Notes: a model not told the origin generated them from the letters alone. 64,000 nucleotides of DNA from Dryocosmus kuriphilus (GCA_038277395.1 CM076195.1:53887551-53951550), one strand, 5' to 3'; positions 46,266 to 59,723 are shown, counted from the stretch's first letter. Program-made: numbers and translations.

Positions 46266-49180
46266 AATAAAAGAGCGCGCGAAGTTTGAATTTCAACCCA
46301 TGGCTGTTTTCGAAAATTCATCGCGAATTTCGACAAGTTTGAGACCATTTGCATGAACATTTTTGAGAGCACGGTAATGCAGAACGCACCTTCGTTTCGG
46401 TAGGAAGGTAGTTAGTTACGTGCTTCTCCTGGCTGGACTACGGTGGTTTCGAGTGTTCTGGACAGAACAGTAGGGCATTGTGTTTGTCATGGAGTCAGGG
46501 TGGAAAGTCCAAACATACTTCTAGTATTTTAAGAATAAGGCGAATCATCAGAAATATTGAAATAAAAATTTTCTAAATTTGTAACCCACTTAAAACCACC
46601 ATAAGGGAAAGGTTCTTCCATCGCCCAACCATACGGGTATAGGTTGTTCGCATCCAATTATTCAATGTAGATGATGTCCTCATCTTCGTTAGAAAACGTC
46701 TTGTATTTGCTGTTGGCAATGGCATATCGGTTGGAGCATTGACTCACTTCATCCTTTTTGCCTTGATCAGCCTCATATTACCCTCGGCGAGGTGCTCCAA
46801 TTTTACCTTTGTATATTTGAGAATTACGTCCCATGTCAAGCCAGGAGTGGTGTATTAGTATGCTGGATGAATGTCGCAAGCCTGGAGATGTTTTTCTCGG
46901 AAAATTTCAAGCTTGACATATTCGTCGATTGTCTTGAGATTAAGTGTACACCATACTTGTTGTGCATGTGCATAATCTTCATCAGATGTTGCTGAATCCT
47001 TTAGGCTACCATAGAACTTTTCCTTTGGTGGCAGCTGTATTTCTTTGCGCCTATCCCTTGAGTCCAGATATTCATAGGGAAGAACACCCTTTCTTAATAA
47101 GAAGCTGAATTTTTTATCTCTCTTGAAATCGGAAGACACAGTATTGACAAATTCGTACACGGTGAGGTATGACGCTGACTTTTCTAGTGAGAAGGCCATA
47201 AATCGGAATGAGTTAATAAATGTAAATTTCACTTAAATTCACTGAACGTACTTTGTGAACGAGATGTACTTTTTTTATTAAGTGCGTGAACTTTAACTTT
47301 ACCATCAAACTGTGTAGCTATATCGCGAATATTAAAGTGAGCGCTATACCCACAACAGATTGTGAAACACAACAGTTATGGTGTTTGAGTTCTGATACGT
47401 TAGGTTACAGTGCTCGTGCGCAGCTGCACGTAATTTTCCTTTTAGATGACAGTGGTCATGCATATTTTTCATTGGTGGATGCAATGGCTTCTGGCAGATG
47501 CGACAAGTGATGGCTTCTATGAACGCTTCCTGTTCCTCAGAAGTCACTTTTTGCATGGGAACTAGAAACGTAAGAATCTCGTCACACTCTTATGTAATTT
47601 CCAGCAACTCCAGAGTGAACCGCTTTGCTGGTTCGAGATCATCGGGACAGGGCTCGTATAAAGATAGTAAGTACTTGTAGCTGCGCTTGAAGTAATATCC
47701 GATGACACAAACCTTATGTTTTTCAAAGACTTCTGTACTAGACCTTCTTCCTTCCTGTACTTCATCACCATCAACAGATTTTAGTAGTGACTCACAATCT
47801 GCATAAGTGATGAAAGGGTCTCTATCTCGATTCTTAAAATTTTTAAATTGCATGAAGCTTTTTTGCAGGTTCTGGCAGCATCAGTTTGCAATCATTCAAT
47901 TTTACACAATCTACGGTGTAGGCAATCAGCTTTTCGATACTTTCAAAGTAGTGCAAGCACCGTTCACAGATATACTTTTTTCCATTATGTCTGGGCACTT
48001 GTCTACTGGCTAATCTAGATAGATTTTTTATTCAAACGCAGTCGAAGTTGAAGAATTTGGATCTGCTCTCCTGATATTCTTCTTCTTCTTCTTTATCGCT
48101 GCTATCCTCACTAACGTACTCGTCTTCTACTCGGAGAATTTTCACATGCTTGTCTCTTTTAAGTGAAAAGGATGAAGAGGATATATACATTAACTGAGAT
48201 ATTACTTCTGTCTTCAAATTTGGACACGTTTTCTAGGGCAGCTGGCAACCTGATACCAGAAAGATACATCTCAGTATCTCAGTATCGTTCGCGTCATGTG
48301 GATGCATGGCTGATAGTATGGTTCACTTGAAACACTCGTTATCATCGTTGTTTTTTCACGTTGATAAAACCTTTTTTTGTTTTGATCCATAGAGGAGGTT
48401 CGATGCAGTAACCGCCGTTGAATAGGTTAAGCTTGCTAATATTCACTGCAAGTTTGACAATTGAGCGTAAAGTTCATCCAGAGTCCTTTTCCTCAAACTC
48501 CTCCATTTCCTTCAAGAACGAATGTCTTATATATGTTTTAAATCAGAGCTTAAAAACTGTGGTATAGTATATGCCTTTATTCTTTGATTTGAAACAAATA
48601 TCTTCTGGCGTGTACTTGTCAATTTCCGTGTAATATGTAAGAAGAACATTGTTCATTTCTATAGCCTTTTTTTCATGCGAAGCCTTACCACTTCTATAAT
48701 AAACAGTGTTTCAGAGTCATCCAGGAAGGCAGGAGCATCTTTGTGAACTAGATTGGCAACAAAATATGTTTTTATTACGCTCAGAAACGCTTCGTCAACA
48801 TCCATCCATGTTACTCGATTACTGATGCCATCAGAAATTGATCGCTTATTCTCCTCTTTTCTTGCCAGTATATCAAAGAGTGCCTTGAAGCATGCTATTT
48901 TTTCAAATATATTTAAACATTTCTATTTTTTAATTAACTTCATCGGTGGTCTTCTTTTATATAATTCCTTTCTCACTGCCTGTAGGCACAGCAAGCATTC
49001 ATTTTTCCACTTACTCAATTTTTCTAGAGGTGTGAAACCAGAGGATGACATTACGGTCAACACATCTTCGATAACGGGAACAAGATTCACACGCACGCCG
49101 AGTATCATGTTTCCCACCACACATAAGAGTCACTTATAAAGCTCAATAATAAAGTCGCTAATAAAATCATTAATAAATCA
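46266..49180 (-). pseudogene. Protein-primed DNA polymerase B, copy C
   Basis: The longest copy on its N-terminal side. From right to left: an N-terminal segment with NRVTWMDVDEAF (about 48800) and LVHKDAPAFLDDSETLF (about 48720); ILRVEDEYVSEDSSDKEEEE (about 48130); a CxxCL zinc motif (about 47950); the exonuclease ITYADCESLLKS (about 47810). Next are the endonuclease VII-like knot (CRICQKPLHP, then DHCHLKGKLRAAAHEHCNL, 47500-47400), IDEYVKLEIFREKHLQACDI (about 46900), and LDANNLYPYGWAMEE (about 46650). It ends near 46266, before the catalytic YTDTDS motif, so the palm domain is incomplete. Multiple stops. Same family caveat as copy A. Confidence 0.75.
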
Positions 49181-51719
49181 TTAAACTGCACTGGTGATTA
49201 TCTATTCCTTACGACTCCCAATTTTATAGGTCGATGCAACATGCCTAGAGGCTTCTAGAAAAGCCCTCTACCGAAACTTACGGCAGCGACGCTTCGCGAA
49301 GCTTCGAGATCGCACACTCGAACTTCCTGCGCAGCATTTTTGAGTCTCCAATGCGTTACATACATGAGGCACTGGTGGGACTGAATTTCCCGCCCTTGCT
49401 GCAACAATTTTAAAAATTTGGGTTTCCTTCGTGGCGTACTGAGATGCGATAATGGGAGGCTGGCTGCGTTATTAGTTTCAGCATTAGGCGAAGCAAAATC
49501 TTCAAAATCGATATTAATCTAAGCTACTTCCGAAGATGGCTGCTCTGTTTGAAACAGGCCGCTGTGGCGGTACGAAAGGCCGCTTGCTCCCTTTTCCCAG
49601 GGCGTTTACGAAGTTTGCCGCTACGCTTGCGTTTAAAAGCCGGCCTCCGTCTCTCCAAGGAAGCTGCTGTGGGAACGGCTGAGAACGCTGGCATGAATAC
49701 AGATCCAGTGGCCGAGAATATCACCTCATTTCGTGGAATATTGAGGAAAAATATATAATAGGGTATAAGGTTACATGAAGAAAATAGAAATAACAAAATA
49801 CGCAACGAGGTATTCACGACACGCCCAAAAAATAAATAAATGAAGAAGAAAATATATATGCAACGATGGTATTCACCACCCGCCGATATATGCGGCGAGG
49901 GTATTCGCCATCAGCCAAAAAAAAAAATCAACAAGAAAATGCATAGTGATAAAAAAAGCGAAAATGACCAGCAAATGAGAAAAAAGGCAAATTTGAAAAA
50001 AATACCAAACAAGAAAGAATGAAAGGAAGATGCATTGCGGAGCTAGAAAACGATGAATCCCTCGCTGGACTCTTGCACTGCTATCTCAGGAATCGAGATC
50101 CCTCCGAGGACATTATGAGGCTGAGAAGAGTTATAACTAATAAGGGTAGGAATTTCCAGAAAATATACACTTTGGCACTGATATTCACTTATTTATTTTG
50201 AACGAACAAGATTACAAACGGCCAAGACACCGAGAGAGCGTCCCAGCGATGCTAGGAGTCGATTGAACTTCAACTCCCTGACTCGTGTCGGCCACGCCAG
50301 CCGAGTCCGTGCGAGGCGCTTTCAAAGAGGAGAGAGGATGAGGCCCCGCTCGCTTACTGTCTGCTACGCGAATAAGGAGAGTTCCATGGCGGGGAATCGA
50401 CCTCTCCTCACATCGAGCGAGGTTCATTCTAACTTTAAAAGTAAACCTGGGATTTAATATAAACTAAAAGGATAAAACATAAATTATAACTCGAAACCAA
50501 TATCTAAGAAGAAAATACTAGAGAATAAGATAAAAATTGCAACCAACTTCTTTTGATAGGATAAAGTCATTAACTTGTAAGCAGAACCAAAAATGAAGAT
50601 AGATATGTCTAAATACAAAAAAATTTCATACAGTTACACTGTGTCCTGCATATACAGTAATAGGTTTCAATTAAAAAAATGTAACATATACTAAAACACA
50701 AATCAGAAATAAAGTATCAAATTAGAGTAAAACTTTGAAGTTAGAATCAAAGATTTCGAAATAAACTCGAAAACAGGAAAATTATAAAACTACGTCATTA
50801 ATTTAAGAATGTCATTCACGACAACTTAAGAATCTTGCAAGCATTATGAATCATATTGCTAATTTATATCAAGCTAATTATACAATCCGAAGAAAGAGAA
50901 GAGAAAAAAAAGAAAAAAATCTGTCTGACCATGCCCAATTCGACGAGATTTCAAATCCCAAAATATATCTGTTGATCAGAGTTTCAGAAATAAAATGCAG
51001 GAATACGAAAACTCGTCAGATTCATTTGACCGAAAAGAGGGAAGTAAATTCTAGAGAGAGCGAAGTGAGAGAACCGTAAGAGTGAGAGCGAGAGAGAGAA
51101 ATATTGTCAGGAAAACGGCAAGGCCATCTGAATCACACGTTGGGAAGGCAGGCCAGCGTTGGCGTGGACATATGTACTTCTCGTCAAGGCAGATGTTTTT
51201 CGAAAGTAGAATTAAAAGCGGAATGAAACAAAGGTTGTCGTAAACACGGGAGAAAGCGAGCTCGTCTTAATTACAAGGAATGTTGAACTCAGTCTGTAGA
51301 TTCTCGCTTGGAAATTTTGGGAAAATTTTAAGTCTGTACTCAACGAGTTCAAGACCTCCTAAAGATTCTCAATCTTAAGCCGTGGCTTACAATATTACAT
51401 TACATAACCTATACGTACTTACAAATTGGATTGTCTCCGTTAATTTTGGATGTTAAAATGAATGGTGTTCATATTATTCGATCATTGTTTATCATACAAT
51501 CAGATTAACTGCACTCTTGGATATATATATATATACTGTATAGTACCAGTGCTATAGTATTATTTAAATTACAATTATTGGCAACATGCCACGTTAACAC
51601 AAATCACATGCCAGACAGTGGGGCTAGGTTTCAAAGTAGAGAGTTTATATTATGTTTGACAGACCCCATGTTGTTTTGATCATATATTAAAAGTATCGGT
51701 AAAACTTAAGTTGCGCATT
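49181..51719. other. No gene recognised; several compositional patches
   Basis: 49550-49760 is GC-richer and open on both strands (a Leu/Arg-rich 69-residue frame on plus) but matches nothing I know. 49805-49915 repeats GGTATTCRCCA-like phrases. 50225-50430 is a GC-rich island of about 200 bp, with GTCGATTGAACTTCAACTCC near its left edge. 51280-51400 could be part of a solo LTR, but no partner was found. Confidence 0.35.
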
Positions 51720-53226
51720 CTTAAATATGGTTAATAGTATTTAGTGAATACATTAAGACTTCTGTATATTCTTGACTGCGTTGCCATGTTTTACAATTTG
51801 GAAACATTTCTTTGAACGTAAGTTTTTTATAATTTTTCTCTGTTCCTAAAATTTTATCATTAGAAAATTAAAATTTATGATCTAGTGTGTGTAAGTGATC
51901 AACTATAGCTCTACACCTCGAGTCTTTCTTACATTCATTATTATGTTCGACAGTCTATTTTTTAAATAGCCCACATTCGCAAAGGATAACATAAATTATG
52001 TGAGTTTTAAATTCTACGGGTATTTTATCTTGGGTTTTTTAAAAACAATTGTAAGGATCTCTTTCTTATTTAAAAACGACAGGAATATTAAGTTTTTTGA
52101 AAATTCTTATATAAAACCTTGAAAGCTCATTGACGTATAGTAAGAAAATTAATTTTTTAAGATCAAAGTTTGGTTTATTATCTTGAATCGTAGATGTTTT
52201 CACGTTTTTATTATTTATAAGATTTAACCTATTACTAATGAATTTTTTAATGAAGGACAAAGGATAGTTATGTTTTTATTGTATTTTCCGCAATATTTGA
52301 ATTGTGCGTTCTATATTTAATATACGAAAGTATGATTACTTTATCTACTATAATGTTAATAACAGTTTTTTTAATCGCTATATTTAATCAAAATTATTAT
52401 ATCTCGCTGACCATGTGTACTTTCTGTACCAGTTTGTGTTTATAGAATTATGTTATATATATATATACACATATGTTATATAATTATATTATGAGGGTGA
52501 TATCTAAAAAGTTAATTTTTTTTTTTTCCAATCTCTATTTTGAATTGTGACCTATGATGAAAGCGTTGAATTTTGTAAGCAATTCATCAGTTTTGTCTTC
52601 AGGAAGACAAGTTAAAATTATCATCTATGTAACGAAAACAGAAGATCGGTCTAAAGGATAATTTTTTTAAAACATCCTGTTATAATCTTTCCATTACTAA
52701 ATCCAAAATTACTCCAGATAGAGGAGACCCCATTGGTGTTCCAAAAATTGAAAAAATTTATTATGAAAAATACAATAAGCGTTATCCAAACAGAAAGTTA
52801 CCAATTTGAGGAATTCTTTAACTTGTATGCTAGAAAACTGTCTGATTTTATACACATTAATTTTTATATTCTTTCAAACCAATTCTTTTGGGATATTAGT
52901 AAGTAAAGATTTAACATCAAATGAAACTAGTATATGTCCATTAGGAACATAGACATTTTTTATTTTAAAAAGGTGGTCCCAACTATTTTTAATATTAGAA
53001 TTAGTTTTCTCTATTACCTGTTGCATGGGTTTACTTATAAACTTTGAAAGATAAAATATATATTTTTTAACAACTAATATATCACGACTAGTAGACCAAA
53101 AACTGAAAACATCTCCAACGTTATCAAACAATGCTTCTTTTTAATAATACACAAAGGTATATAATTACTAATAATTTTGGAGAGAAACCTAAATAAATAG
53201 CAATTATTATTCTAAAATTCAAGACA
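51720..53226 (-). pseudogene. Penelope-like retroelement: reverse transcriptase and GIY-YIG-like end
   Basis: Reverse transcriptase landmarks from right to left: FDNVGDVFSFW and VYVPNGHILVSFDVKSLLTN (53127-52885), GTPMGSPLSGVILDLVMERL (about 52740-52680), and RYIDDNF (about 52630), the catalytic block (Ile for the usual Val). Then YVNELSRFYIRIFKKLNIPV (about 52140-52080), and a C-terminal endonuclease remnant with YVILCECG (about 51980), CRAIVDHLHTLDHKF (about 51900) and NYKKLTFKEMF (about 51830). This order (RT, then GIY-YIG) is that of Penelope-like elements. Frameshifts and stops separate the blocks. The 5' end is cut by the LTR element at 53231. Confidence 0.75.
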
Positions 53227-53230
53227 ACGT
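53227..53230. repeat. 4-bp target duplication of LTR element 2 (left)
   Basis: ACGT, matched at 61404-61407. Four bases is the usual length for gypsy-type integration. Confidence 0.7.
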
Positions 53231-53420
53231 TGTTAAGCGTAAAAAAGGCTTTAATAATATTTTTTATTAGCACAAGTCAATCTTGACTTGTGCGTGTCTT
53301 TATTTGGGTACGTACACGACTAACGTAAGATTAGAACTGGTGAGCGGGCCTCGCGCTCTACAATATATTATACGCCATGCTCATCCCGGCAAGATGTAGG
53401 GGAATTCTATTCCCATAAAA
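53231..53420 (-). repeat. 3' LTR of LTR element 2
   Basis: Starts TGTTAAGCGTAAAAAAGGC on the plus strand and matches 61217-61403 closely, including the hairpin CACAAGTCAATCTTGACTTG. Several substitutions separate the two LTRs, so the insertion is not very recent. Confidence 0.88.
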
Positions 53421-53433
53421 ATCCCCTTTTTAG
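53421..53433 (-). other. Polypurine tract of LTR element 2
   Basis: The minus strand reads AAAAAGGGGA directly before the 3' LTR start, the expected primer site. Confidence 0.55.
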
Positions 53434-53454
53434 ACTAAATTTAGTCTCTTAAAT

Positions 53455-55153
53455 TTTTATCTTCTTATTCTTTATAGGTTCAATTGGAAACAACGGTTGT
53501 ACACTAACATTATAAGTGACTATATACGTGGGCGCTTCTACCAGAGTTTTTACGCAGAATAGACATAGTTTATTTAGTACACATTTGCTGATTGCGTCGA
53601 GTAGTCCTATTTTATAAAGTAAATATAATGAGCCTAATCCGAGCGCAGCGTATCCTAGATAATTTAGCTATTCCATGCTTGATTCTGTCCAGTTCTTTGT
53701 TTATCTATGGCTGGCTATATTACTGAGCATATTTTTCGTGTCGTCTAGACTGATTCTCGCTGTTCCTAATTCGGTGGAATTTATTTGTTTAGGAAGTTAT
53801 TTAAATCTTTGTTCAAGTTTATCTATGTCGGTTTGTTCAAAATTAAATGTACAGGTGACATTGAACCATTCTGTGTATTTATTTAGGATAGATCTAATTG
53901 TTCGTAATTGTTATAAATGTAACATTCGGTGCCAGTCAGTTTTACTGGTTCGGTGGTTTTTTTATGGACTATCGATGTTTTGTAAGATATATCTAGGTCT
54001 GAGGTTTCTAATGGGATTATAATGTAACTATTAATTATTGGTATAAAAGTTTCTCTGTGTAGTAAGTATGGGGACGAGTTATGTTTAATCTCGGCGTATC
54101 TTTTAAGTAATGTTGACTCGCAGGTATTCCTTTCTGATAATTTTATGTTGGGTTGGTTCCGCTTACATATTTTGTAATTTTAAATTTGTTGACATTTGTC
54201 TAACGTTAGTAAGTCCGTAGGTACGTAAGAGTCTCGGTATTTAATTATGTGGTCATAGTCGGGTACAATGGAAAGGTGTACTTCGTTAAATTTTTGGAGA
54301 ATAGGAATGATATGCTGGAGGGATCCTTCCTCCTGTTTGAGCACTGGTACTTCTAAAATGTATGTAAATAATCCTTTTATTATTGCTACCGATAAATGGC
54401 TTATGCTGATGATGTGTTGGTAATTTTCTTCGTCGTTTTCAAAGTGGTGTCTTGTACGGTGATTTCTTCAAAGTTTTTTATAGTGTCTTTCAATATATTT
54501 GGGGTTAATATTTGGGGACAGACAATCCCGCGTTTACCGTCGTTTATAGCATTAGTGGCTGTATCGATGTCTTCGTTGATTTCATCAATCAGGAGAGCGG
54601 CTACTACTAGTTCACTGTTTGCAGAACTATCTTTAGTTACAGTGTTCAAACCTTGACTTAAATTTCTTGCTAAAGTTTGTTCATCCCTTCCAACTTCAAG
54701 TAGGCTGTTACGGTTTATTGAGGATGATTCTAAGATTAGCTTTAATATTTTTGTGTGGTTAGTGGTTGTTAGTTGTGCCAAATAAAGTTTTGGAAATGTC
54801 TCCAACAATGTTTGCTAATCCACTTTTGTGTCTTTGCTTTCCTAAGTGTTTTTGTAAGTTTATATTTTTCGAGCTTAATCCTTTATACCTATTTCTGACT
54901 AACTGGATATCGTGGTAAGGAGTACATTTCTTATTACACGCCATTTCATTTAATTGTATAGTCGTGTCTATGACTCTCAATCGTTGTTCGTTAGTAGTAA
55001 TGTCAATGCTTATATGATGAGTTTCCAGGTCTCGTGGTATAGATGCACTTTTGCCAGTTCCTCTAAGTATACGTTCCGTTTTAATTCTTCCATGGTGAAG
55101 TTAGCTATCACTGGTGCTGCGGCCAGGGCTAATATCAGTAATACCGTCTTCAT
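53455..55153 (-). pseudogene. Env-like glycoprotein gene, broken
   Basis: Starts at an ATG at 55153 with a hydrophobic signal-peptide-like stretch (ILALAAAPVIA). The frame breaks near 55018, resumes with a region containing a basic cleavage-like site and a fusion-peptide-like stretch (near 54800), then a helical ectodomain. A hydrophobic membrane span follows at about 53640-53580 and a short tail ends at 53455. The splice-acceptor-like TTCTTTACAG lies three bases before the ATG, as expected for a spliced env message. This layout matches errantivirus envelope genes. Stops and frameshifts make it non-functional. Confidence 0.7.
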
Positions 55154-55242
55154 TGTCTGTAAAGAAAGGCATTACTTAATCAATGTGGATTTGAATAATT
55201 TTATCTTTATATAATAATTTAAGGTTATATTTTCGATGATGT

Positions 55243-57900
55243 TTAATACTTTTCCTGGTCCCTTCCAGGCTTGTTCAAATTTTTTTGTTTAGTGTTGTTT
55301 TTAAACTTGACTAAGTCATTAACTTGGTAAATAGGGTGTTTTCTAGTTATGTTCGAATCCAATCTTCTCTTGGTTTTTTCGAGTTCTAGCTGGATCCTTT
55401 CTTTTGCTTTCCGTAGGTTCTCCTCATGTTTCTTCTTCCATCTTCTGCTTAATTCTTTATGCGTTAATGTTGTTGGTGTAGGAATGCTTGACGGGATGTT
55501 GGGGTCTCTTCCGAAAATTAGTTCATATGGGGAGAACCAGGTTGTTTGATATCTCACAGTGTTAATTGAGAAATTTATTAACTTCAAATTATCGTCCCAT
55601 TGTTTATGATTTTCGGCTATACAGGTTTTTATAAGGTTGTTTAAGGTTGAGTGCATTCCTTCAATGTTCCCATTGGATTGCGGGTGAAACGATGTATTTT
55701 TAGTGTGCTGGACTTTAAATGCTACTTCAAACTGTACGATTAATTCCGATAAGAATTTTGGGCCCTGATCTGGTAAAATGATTTTAGGTGCACCGAAGTT
55801 GTGTGTATAGTGATCTATCAATCCTTTGATTATAGATGTTGTACATTTGTTTTTCATTAGTATCAGAATAGTGTATCTGGTTAATCTTTCTTGTAGACTA
55901 AGAATATATTTGTTACCTTTATTTGTTTCTGGCAATGATCCAAATATATCTAAGGCTCTTTTTTTATTCGGTTTGGTGTGAATGTCCGGAATTACACTCT
56001 CGGCTTGATTCGTGATTCGAGTTGCTTTTGTAGTTGGCATATGGGGCATTTTTTGGCATAATCTTGTACTTCTTTATCCATACCGTACCATGTATCAATC
56101 TTTTTTGCCTTTCCTAGAGTATTTTTTTCTCTTAGATGGCTTGCATGTGTTTCCTTAAGAATACTACATTTTTCTTCTTTTATTAATTTTCTGGTGTTAT
56201 TAAAGCAAAGATGGAAGCTAAGTTCAGAGTATATTGTGCATAATAATTCCATCATCTCCCGGAGAAGTTCCTTTTCTATTAGTGTGAATAGTGGATCACC
56301 AAATATTAGTCTAATTAACGTAAGCTTCTTTTTTGTTTCATCTATGAACCACCATCAAGTTTCCTAAACAATTCTTCTTCTTCTTTAAATTTGGGCATTG
56401 ATTCCTTACTTATTCCTTTCCATAATTTCCCTACCGCCTTGGGTCTGGTTTTGATCTTTCCAGTTGTTGAATTTAGCCTCCAAGTTATGAAGTCCTCGTA
56501 TAATCCTTCTTTACTTTCGTCTTCTAGTTCAATTGTGATTTCATTATTATAGATGTCTTCAGGGGGTGGTTCTTCTGGTGTAATGTCGATATCTTGGAGT
56601 GCTTTCTGTAGGAGATCGGTATCTTGTACAGGGAAGAGTCTTGCAAGACACTCTGCTACTTCATTTTCTTTGCCTTTCACATAATCTATTTCATATTTGT
56701 ATTCTTCTAATCTTAATTTCCATCGCAATATTCGAGAGCTAAGATCTTTGACGTTATGCAACCATATTAAGGCTTTGTGGTCTTTTTGTATTTTAAAGGT
56801 AGTACCAAGCAAGTACTGCCTGAGTCTTTTGATTGCCCATACTATTGCTAGTAATCTTTTTTTTCGGAAGTTGAGTAGTTTGCTTCCACTTTGTTCAGTG
56901 TTCTGGAGATAAATAAACAGGGGTGTCCTTCTTGCGATAATACTGCTCCCAATCCTGGGTTCGAGGCGTCTGTAGTTAGGGTAAATTGTTTTTTGAAATC
57001 AGAGACTCTTAGTACGGATGCAATGCTTAGAGCATCTTTAAGTATTGTAAAAGCTTCTTGGAATTTAGTTGTCCAATCAAAGATGTTTTCCTTTTGCGTT
57101 AATCGAGTGAGTGGTCGAACTTTGCTAGAAAAGTTCTTAATAAACTTTCTATAGTAGCCAGCTAGACCTAGGAAAAATTGCACGTCTTTAACTGTTTTTA
57201 GTTCTTTGAATTCCTGTATGGCTTTTATCTTTATAGGGTTGGGTTTCACTCCGTCTTTAGTTATAACGTGTCCGAGATATTCCAGTTCTGGTTTGAGATA
57301 TTTACATTTATTAGGCTCTAGAGGTACTCCTAGTTCTTTTACCCTTTGAATTACTAGTTCTAGGTTGTTATTGTGTTCACCTAATGTTTTTTCAAAGATG
57401 ACAATGTCGTCTATGTAGGCGAAGCAGCTGGTTCCTATCAACCCTCTGAATGCGTTATCCATGATTCTTTGGAATGTGGCCGGTGCATTTTTGAGGCTGA
57501 AGGGCATCCTGTTGTATTCAAAATGCCCTTGAGAAGTTGAGAATGCAGTGTATGTTTGTTTCTATGTGTTCTATTTTTGAACATTCTAAGAGTTCTTTCA
57601 GTTTAACGTGGTTTTCATAAGTTTTTTTTCCTTGGTCTCTATCATCACCCTATTTTTGTTGTCGTTCTACGTCTCGTGAACGCATGGTTCGGATAGGATA
57701 ATAATTGATTTTGTCAGTTATTTTGACGGGATCACAAGTGTAATTGTTTATTGGTACCGTTAGTTGGTTATTTTCTATTCGGTATGTGCAATCTGGTATT
57801 CTAGGGTCTTCCGATATTAAAACATCTTGGTCGTCAAAAGGTTGTGGTATACAACAAACTCGTCCTGTTTGTTGATGTAGAAAGTATCCATTTTTAATAG
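55243..57900 (-). pseudogene. Pol of LTR element 2: RT, RNase H, integrase
   Basis: Reverse transcriptase (57507-56848) begins at MPFSLKNAPATFQR and holds the catalytic FAYIDDIVIF. The N-terminal part with the first catalytic Asp block is deleted or scrambled between 57520 and 57620. RNase H remnants follow (TLTTDASNPGLGAVLSQEG, about 56980; KDHKALIWLHNVKDL, about 56780). Integrase has a zinc head (HASHLREKN, about 56140; CPICQLQK, about 56025) and a core with LDIFGSLP, PDQGPKF and HPQSNGNIEGMH at the three acidic positions (55950-55660). Frameshifts lie near 56840, 56260 and 56030. Confidence 0.78.
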
Positions 57901-57975
57901 TTTCATTTTCTTTTTATCTAAGTAAAGTCATTCATTCGTGATAAAATACTTATCGTATTTTTGGAAGAAAGTTAA

Positions 57976-58248
57976 TCATATGATTCCTTCTTCAGGCAAA
58001 GGGAAATTATCGTGGATTATGTAAAAAGGATGTCTTTTTCCGAGGTATGGTATCTGTACACTTTGGCTGCTGGTGTGCTTATCCTTGCCCATTATAAAAA
58101 TTGTTGTGTAGTTGTTTCTCTGACAATTGTGAGGAACATATTCTTCTTTTATTAAATTGATTGAGGCTCCAAAGTCAACCAATAGTCGGTATTCTCTACC
58201 GCCTCGGCATCCCATGACTGATCGTAGTCGTGCATGTATTGTGGACAC
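57976..58248 (-). pseudogene. Retroelement protease, LTR element 2
   Basis: About 90 residues with LLVDFGASINLI near 58175: the D-x-G-A-S active site with Phe where Thr or Ser is usual, so activity is doubtful. It lies between gag and reverse transcriptase as expected. Confidence 0.6.
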
Positions 58249-58800
58249 TCGGTTTCCTCAATTTGTTCCTCCATTTCCTCTATTTCTTGAGTTTGTGTAT
58301 TTTAATTGTTTAAAAATTCTTCCTCCTCTGTTCTTGTGTTTCACACCTTTGGAGTCGTTTCAGAGACTGTGCTTGTTGCAAATTTTGAGGTTTTGCGAAA
58401 CTCCGTGATGCAAAGTGGCCTAGTTTTCCGCATTTGTGGCATTGTATTTGAGAACGATCCGACAGTGACGAATTCATGTTGGGTACTCTCGGGGTGGTGC
58501 CCTGTAGATTGGCTTGAGGCTTTTTTGTGGTTGGTCTGGGTCGAAAACTTAGTGGTGGTCTTGGATTTGAGGTTACTACTCTTTGTGTTTGATTTGAGTC
58601 TTTGAACCAAGTTTCTGTATCCGCTGTTAAACTATGAGCTTCCTCAATTGTGTTTGGATTCATAAGTCTTACCTGAGACTCTATTTCTTTTCTTAGATTA
58701 AGCAGGTATCTGTTCATGTTGTCTTCCTCTTCCATGCGGACTCTAGTCTTCTTTTTGAGAGCGCTTGAGATAGGTTTATTCAGTACTGCGTATCTGAGTT

Positions 58801-58810
58801 CGTTTGTTAT
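58801..58810. repeat. 10-bp target duplication (left) of the insert in gag
   Basis: CGTTTGTTAT, identical to 59724-59733. Confidence 0.8.
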
Positions 58811-59723
58811 TTGATAAGAATGATGATTGTTTTGGTCATGCGTTCATATAAATAAATTTTATTAGAAATAAAAGTGGAGTTACATTCTAATCCGACGTTT
58901 CAACACTAGCTTGGTGTCTTTATCAAGGCTGAGTTTTGTAGATTAGACAAAATTTATAACGATGAGATGAAGCATAACGCTTGAGAGGTTATAAAATTTT
59001 CGTGTTAAAAGTCAATATAAATTTTGTTTTTGACTTCACAGTTTAAGATATGTTTTTGGAACAATTATTTAACATTTTCAAATTGAGAATAAACTTTATA
59101 ATTACAATTATGAAATTTAAATTTACTCGTAGAATTGATAATGTGTGCAGGAATTATAGATTCTCTGCTAAATTTGATCAACAAAGTGTGTTGTTCCTTA
59201 AGAATAACAAGTCTCCTCGAATTCGTGGTCCACTCACCTATGTCTGGCCTTGGATGCTATCCATAGTTATTTAAAATATGTGCAAAGTATCCCATGATTC
59301 CAGTACGTGACAAACCAATATTACATAAGTAGAATTAAGACAATATGCTTACCCGATATCAACTTTCTTCGAACGTGTGTTAGTTATATATAATTGCATT
59401 GACAAGAATGATGATTATTTTGGTCATGCGTTCATATAAATAACTTTTATTAAAAATAAAGCAGAGTTACATTTATAATGATGAGATGAAACATAAAGCT
59501 TGAGAGGTTATAAAATTTTCATGTTAAAAGTCACTATAAATTGTATTTTTGATTTCACAGTTTAAGATATGTTTTTGGAAATATTTTTTATTTTTAATAA
59601 AAGTTATTTATATGAACGTATGACCAAAATAATCATCATTCTTATCAATGAAATTATATATAACTAACACACCTTCGAAGAAAGTTGATATCAGGACAAC
59701 ATATTGTCTTAATTCGTCTTATA
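58811..59723. mobile_element. Penelope-derived insertion (913 bp) with repeated and inverted ends
   Basis: Two direct copies (from 58818 and 59407) begin AAGAATGATGATT and share about 170 bp. The phrase is present again in inverted form at about 59595-59645, and the outer 59345-59460 segment is inverted at about 59590-59695. This mosaic of direct and inverted terminal repeats is typical of PLE insertions. Copy one keeps a hammerhead-like motif. A 74-residue frame at 59050 is unassigned. Confidence 0.75.
58885..58947 (-). ncRNA. Hammerhead ribozyme-like motif of PLE type
   Basis: Minus strand: CTTGATAAAG (close to CUGAUGAAG), stem ACACC/GTGTT with a short loop, then GAAACGTC. The last part gives GAAA, an ACGU minimal stem III and a GUC cleavage triplet. 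TCTAATC upstream pairs with GATTAGA downstream (7 bp) as stem I. The core has small departures from consensus (an extra U and G-to-A), so self-cleavage is uncertain. Confidence 0.6.

Noticed and set aside
50212..50460. GC-rich island as an LTR or promoter
   Set aside because: No second copy and no terminal TG/CA pair or target duplication that I could match.
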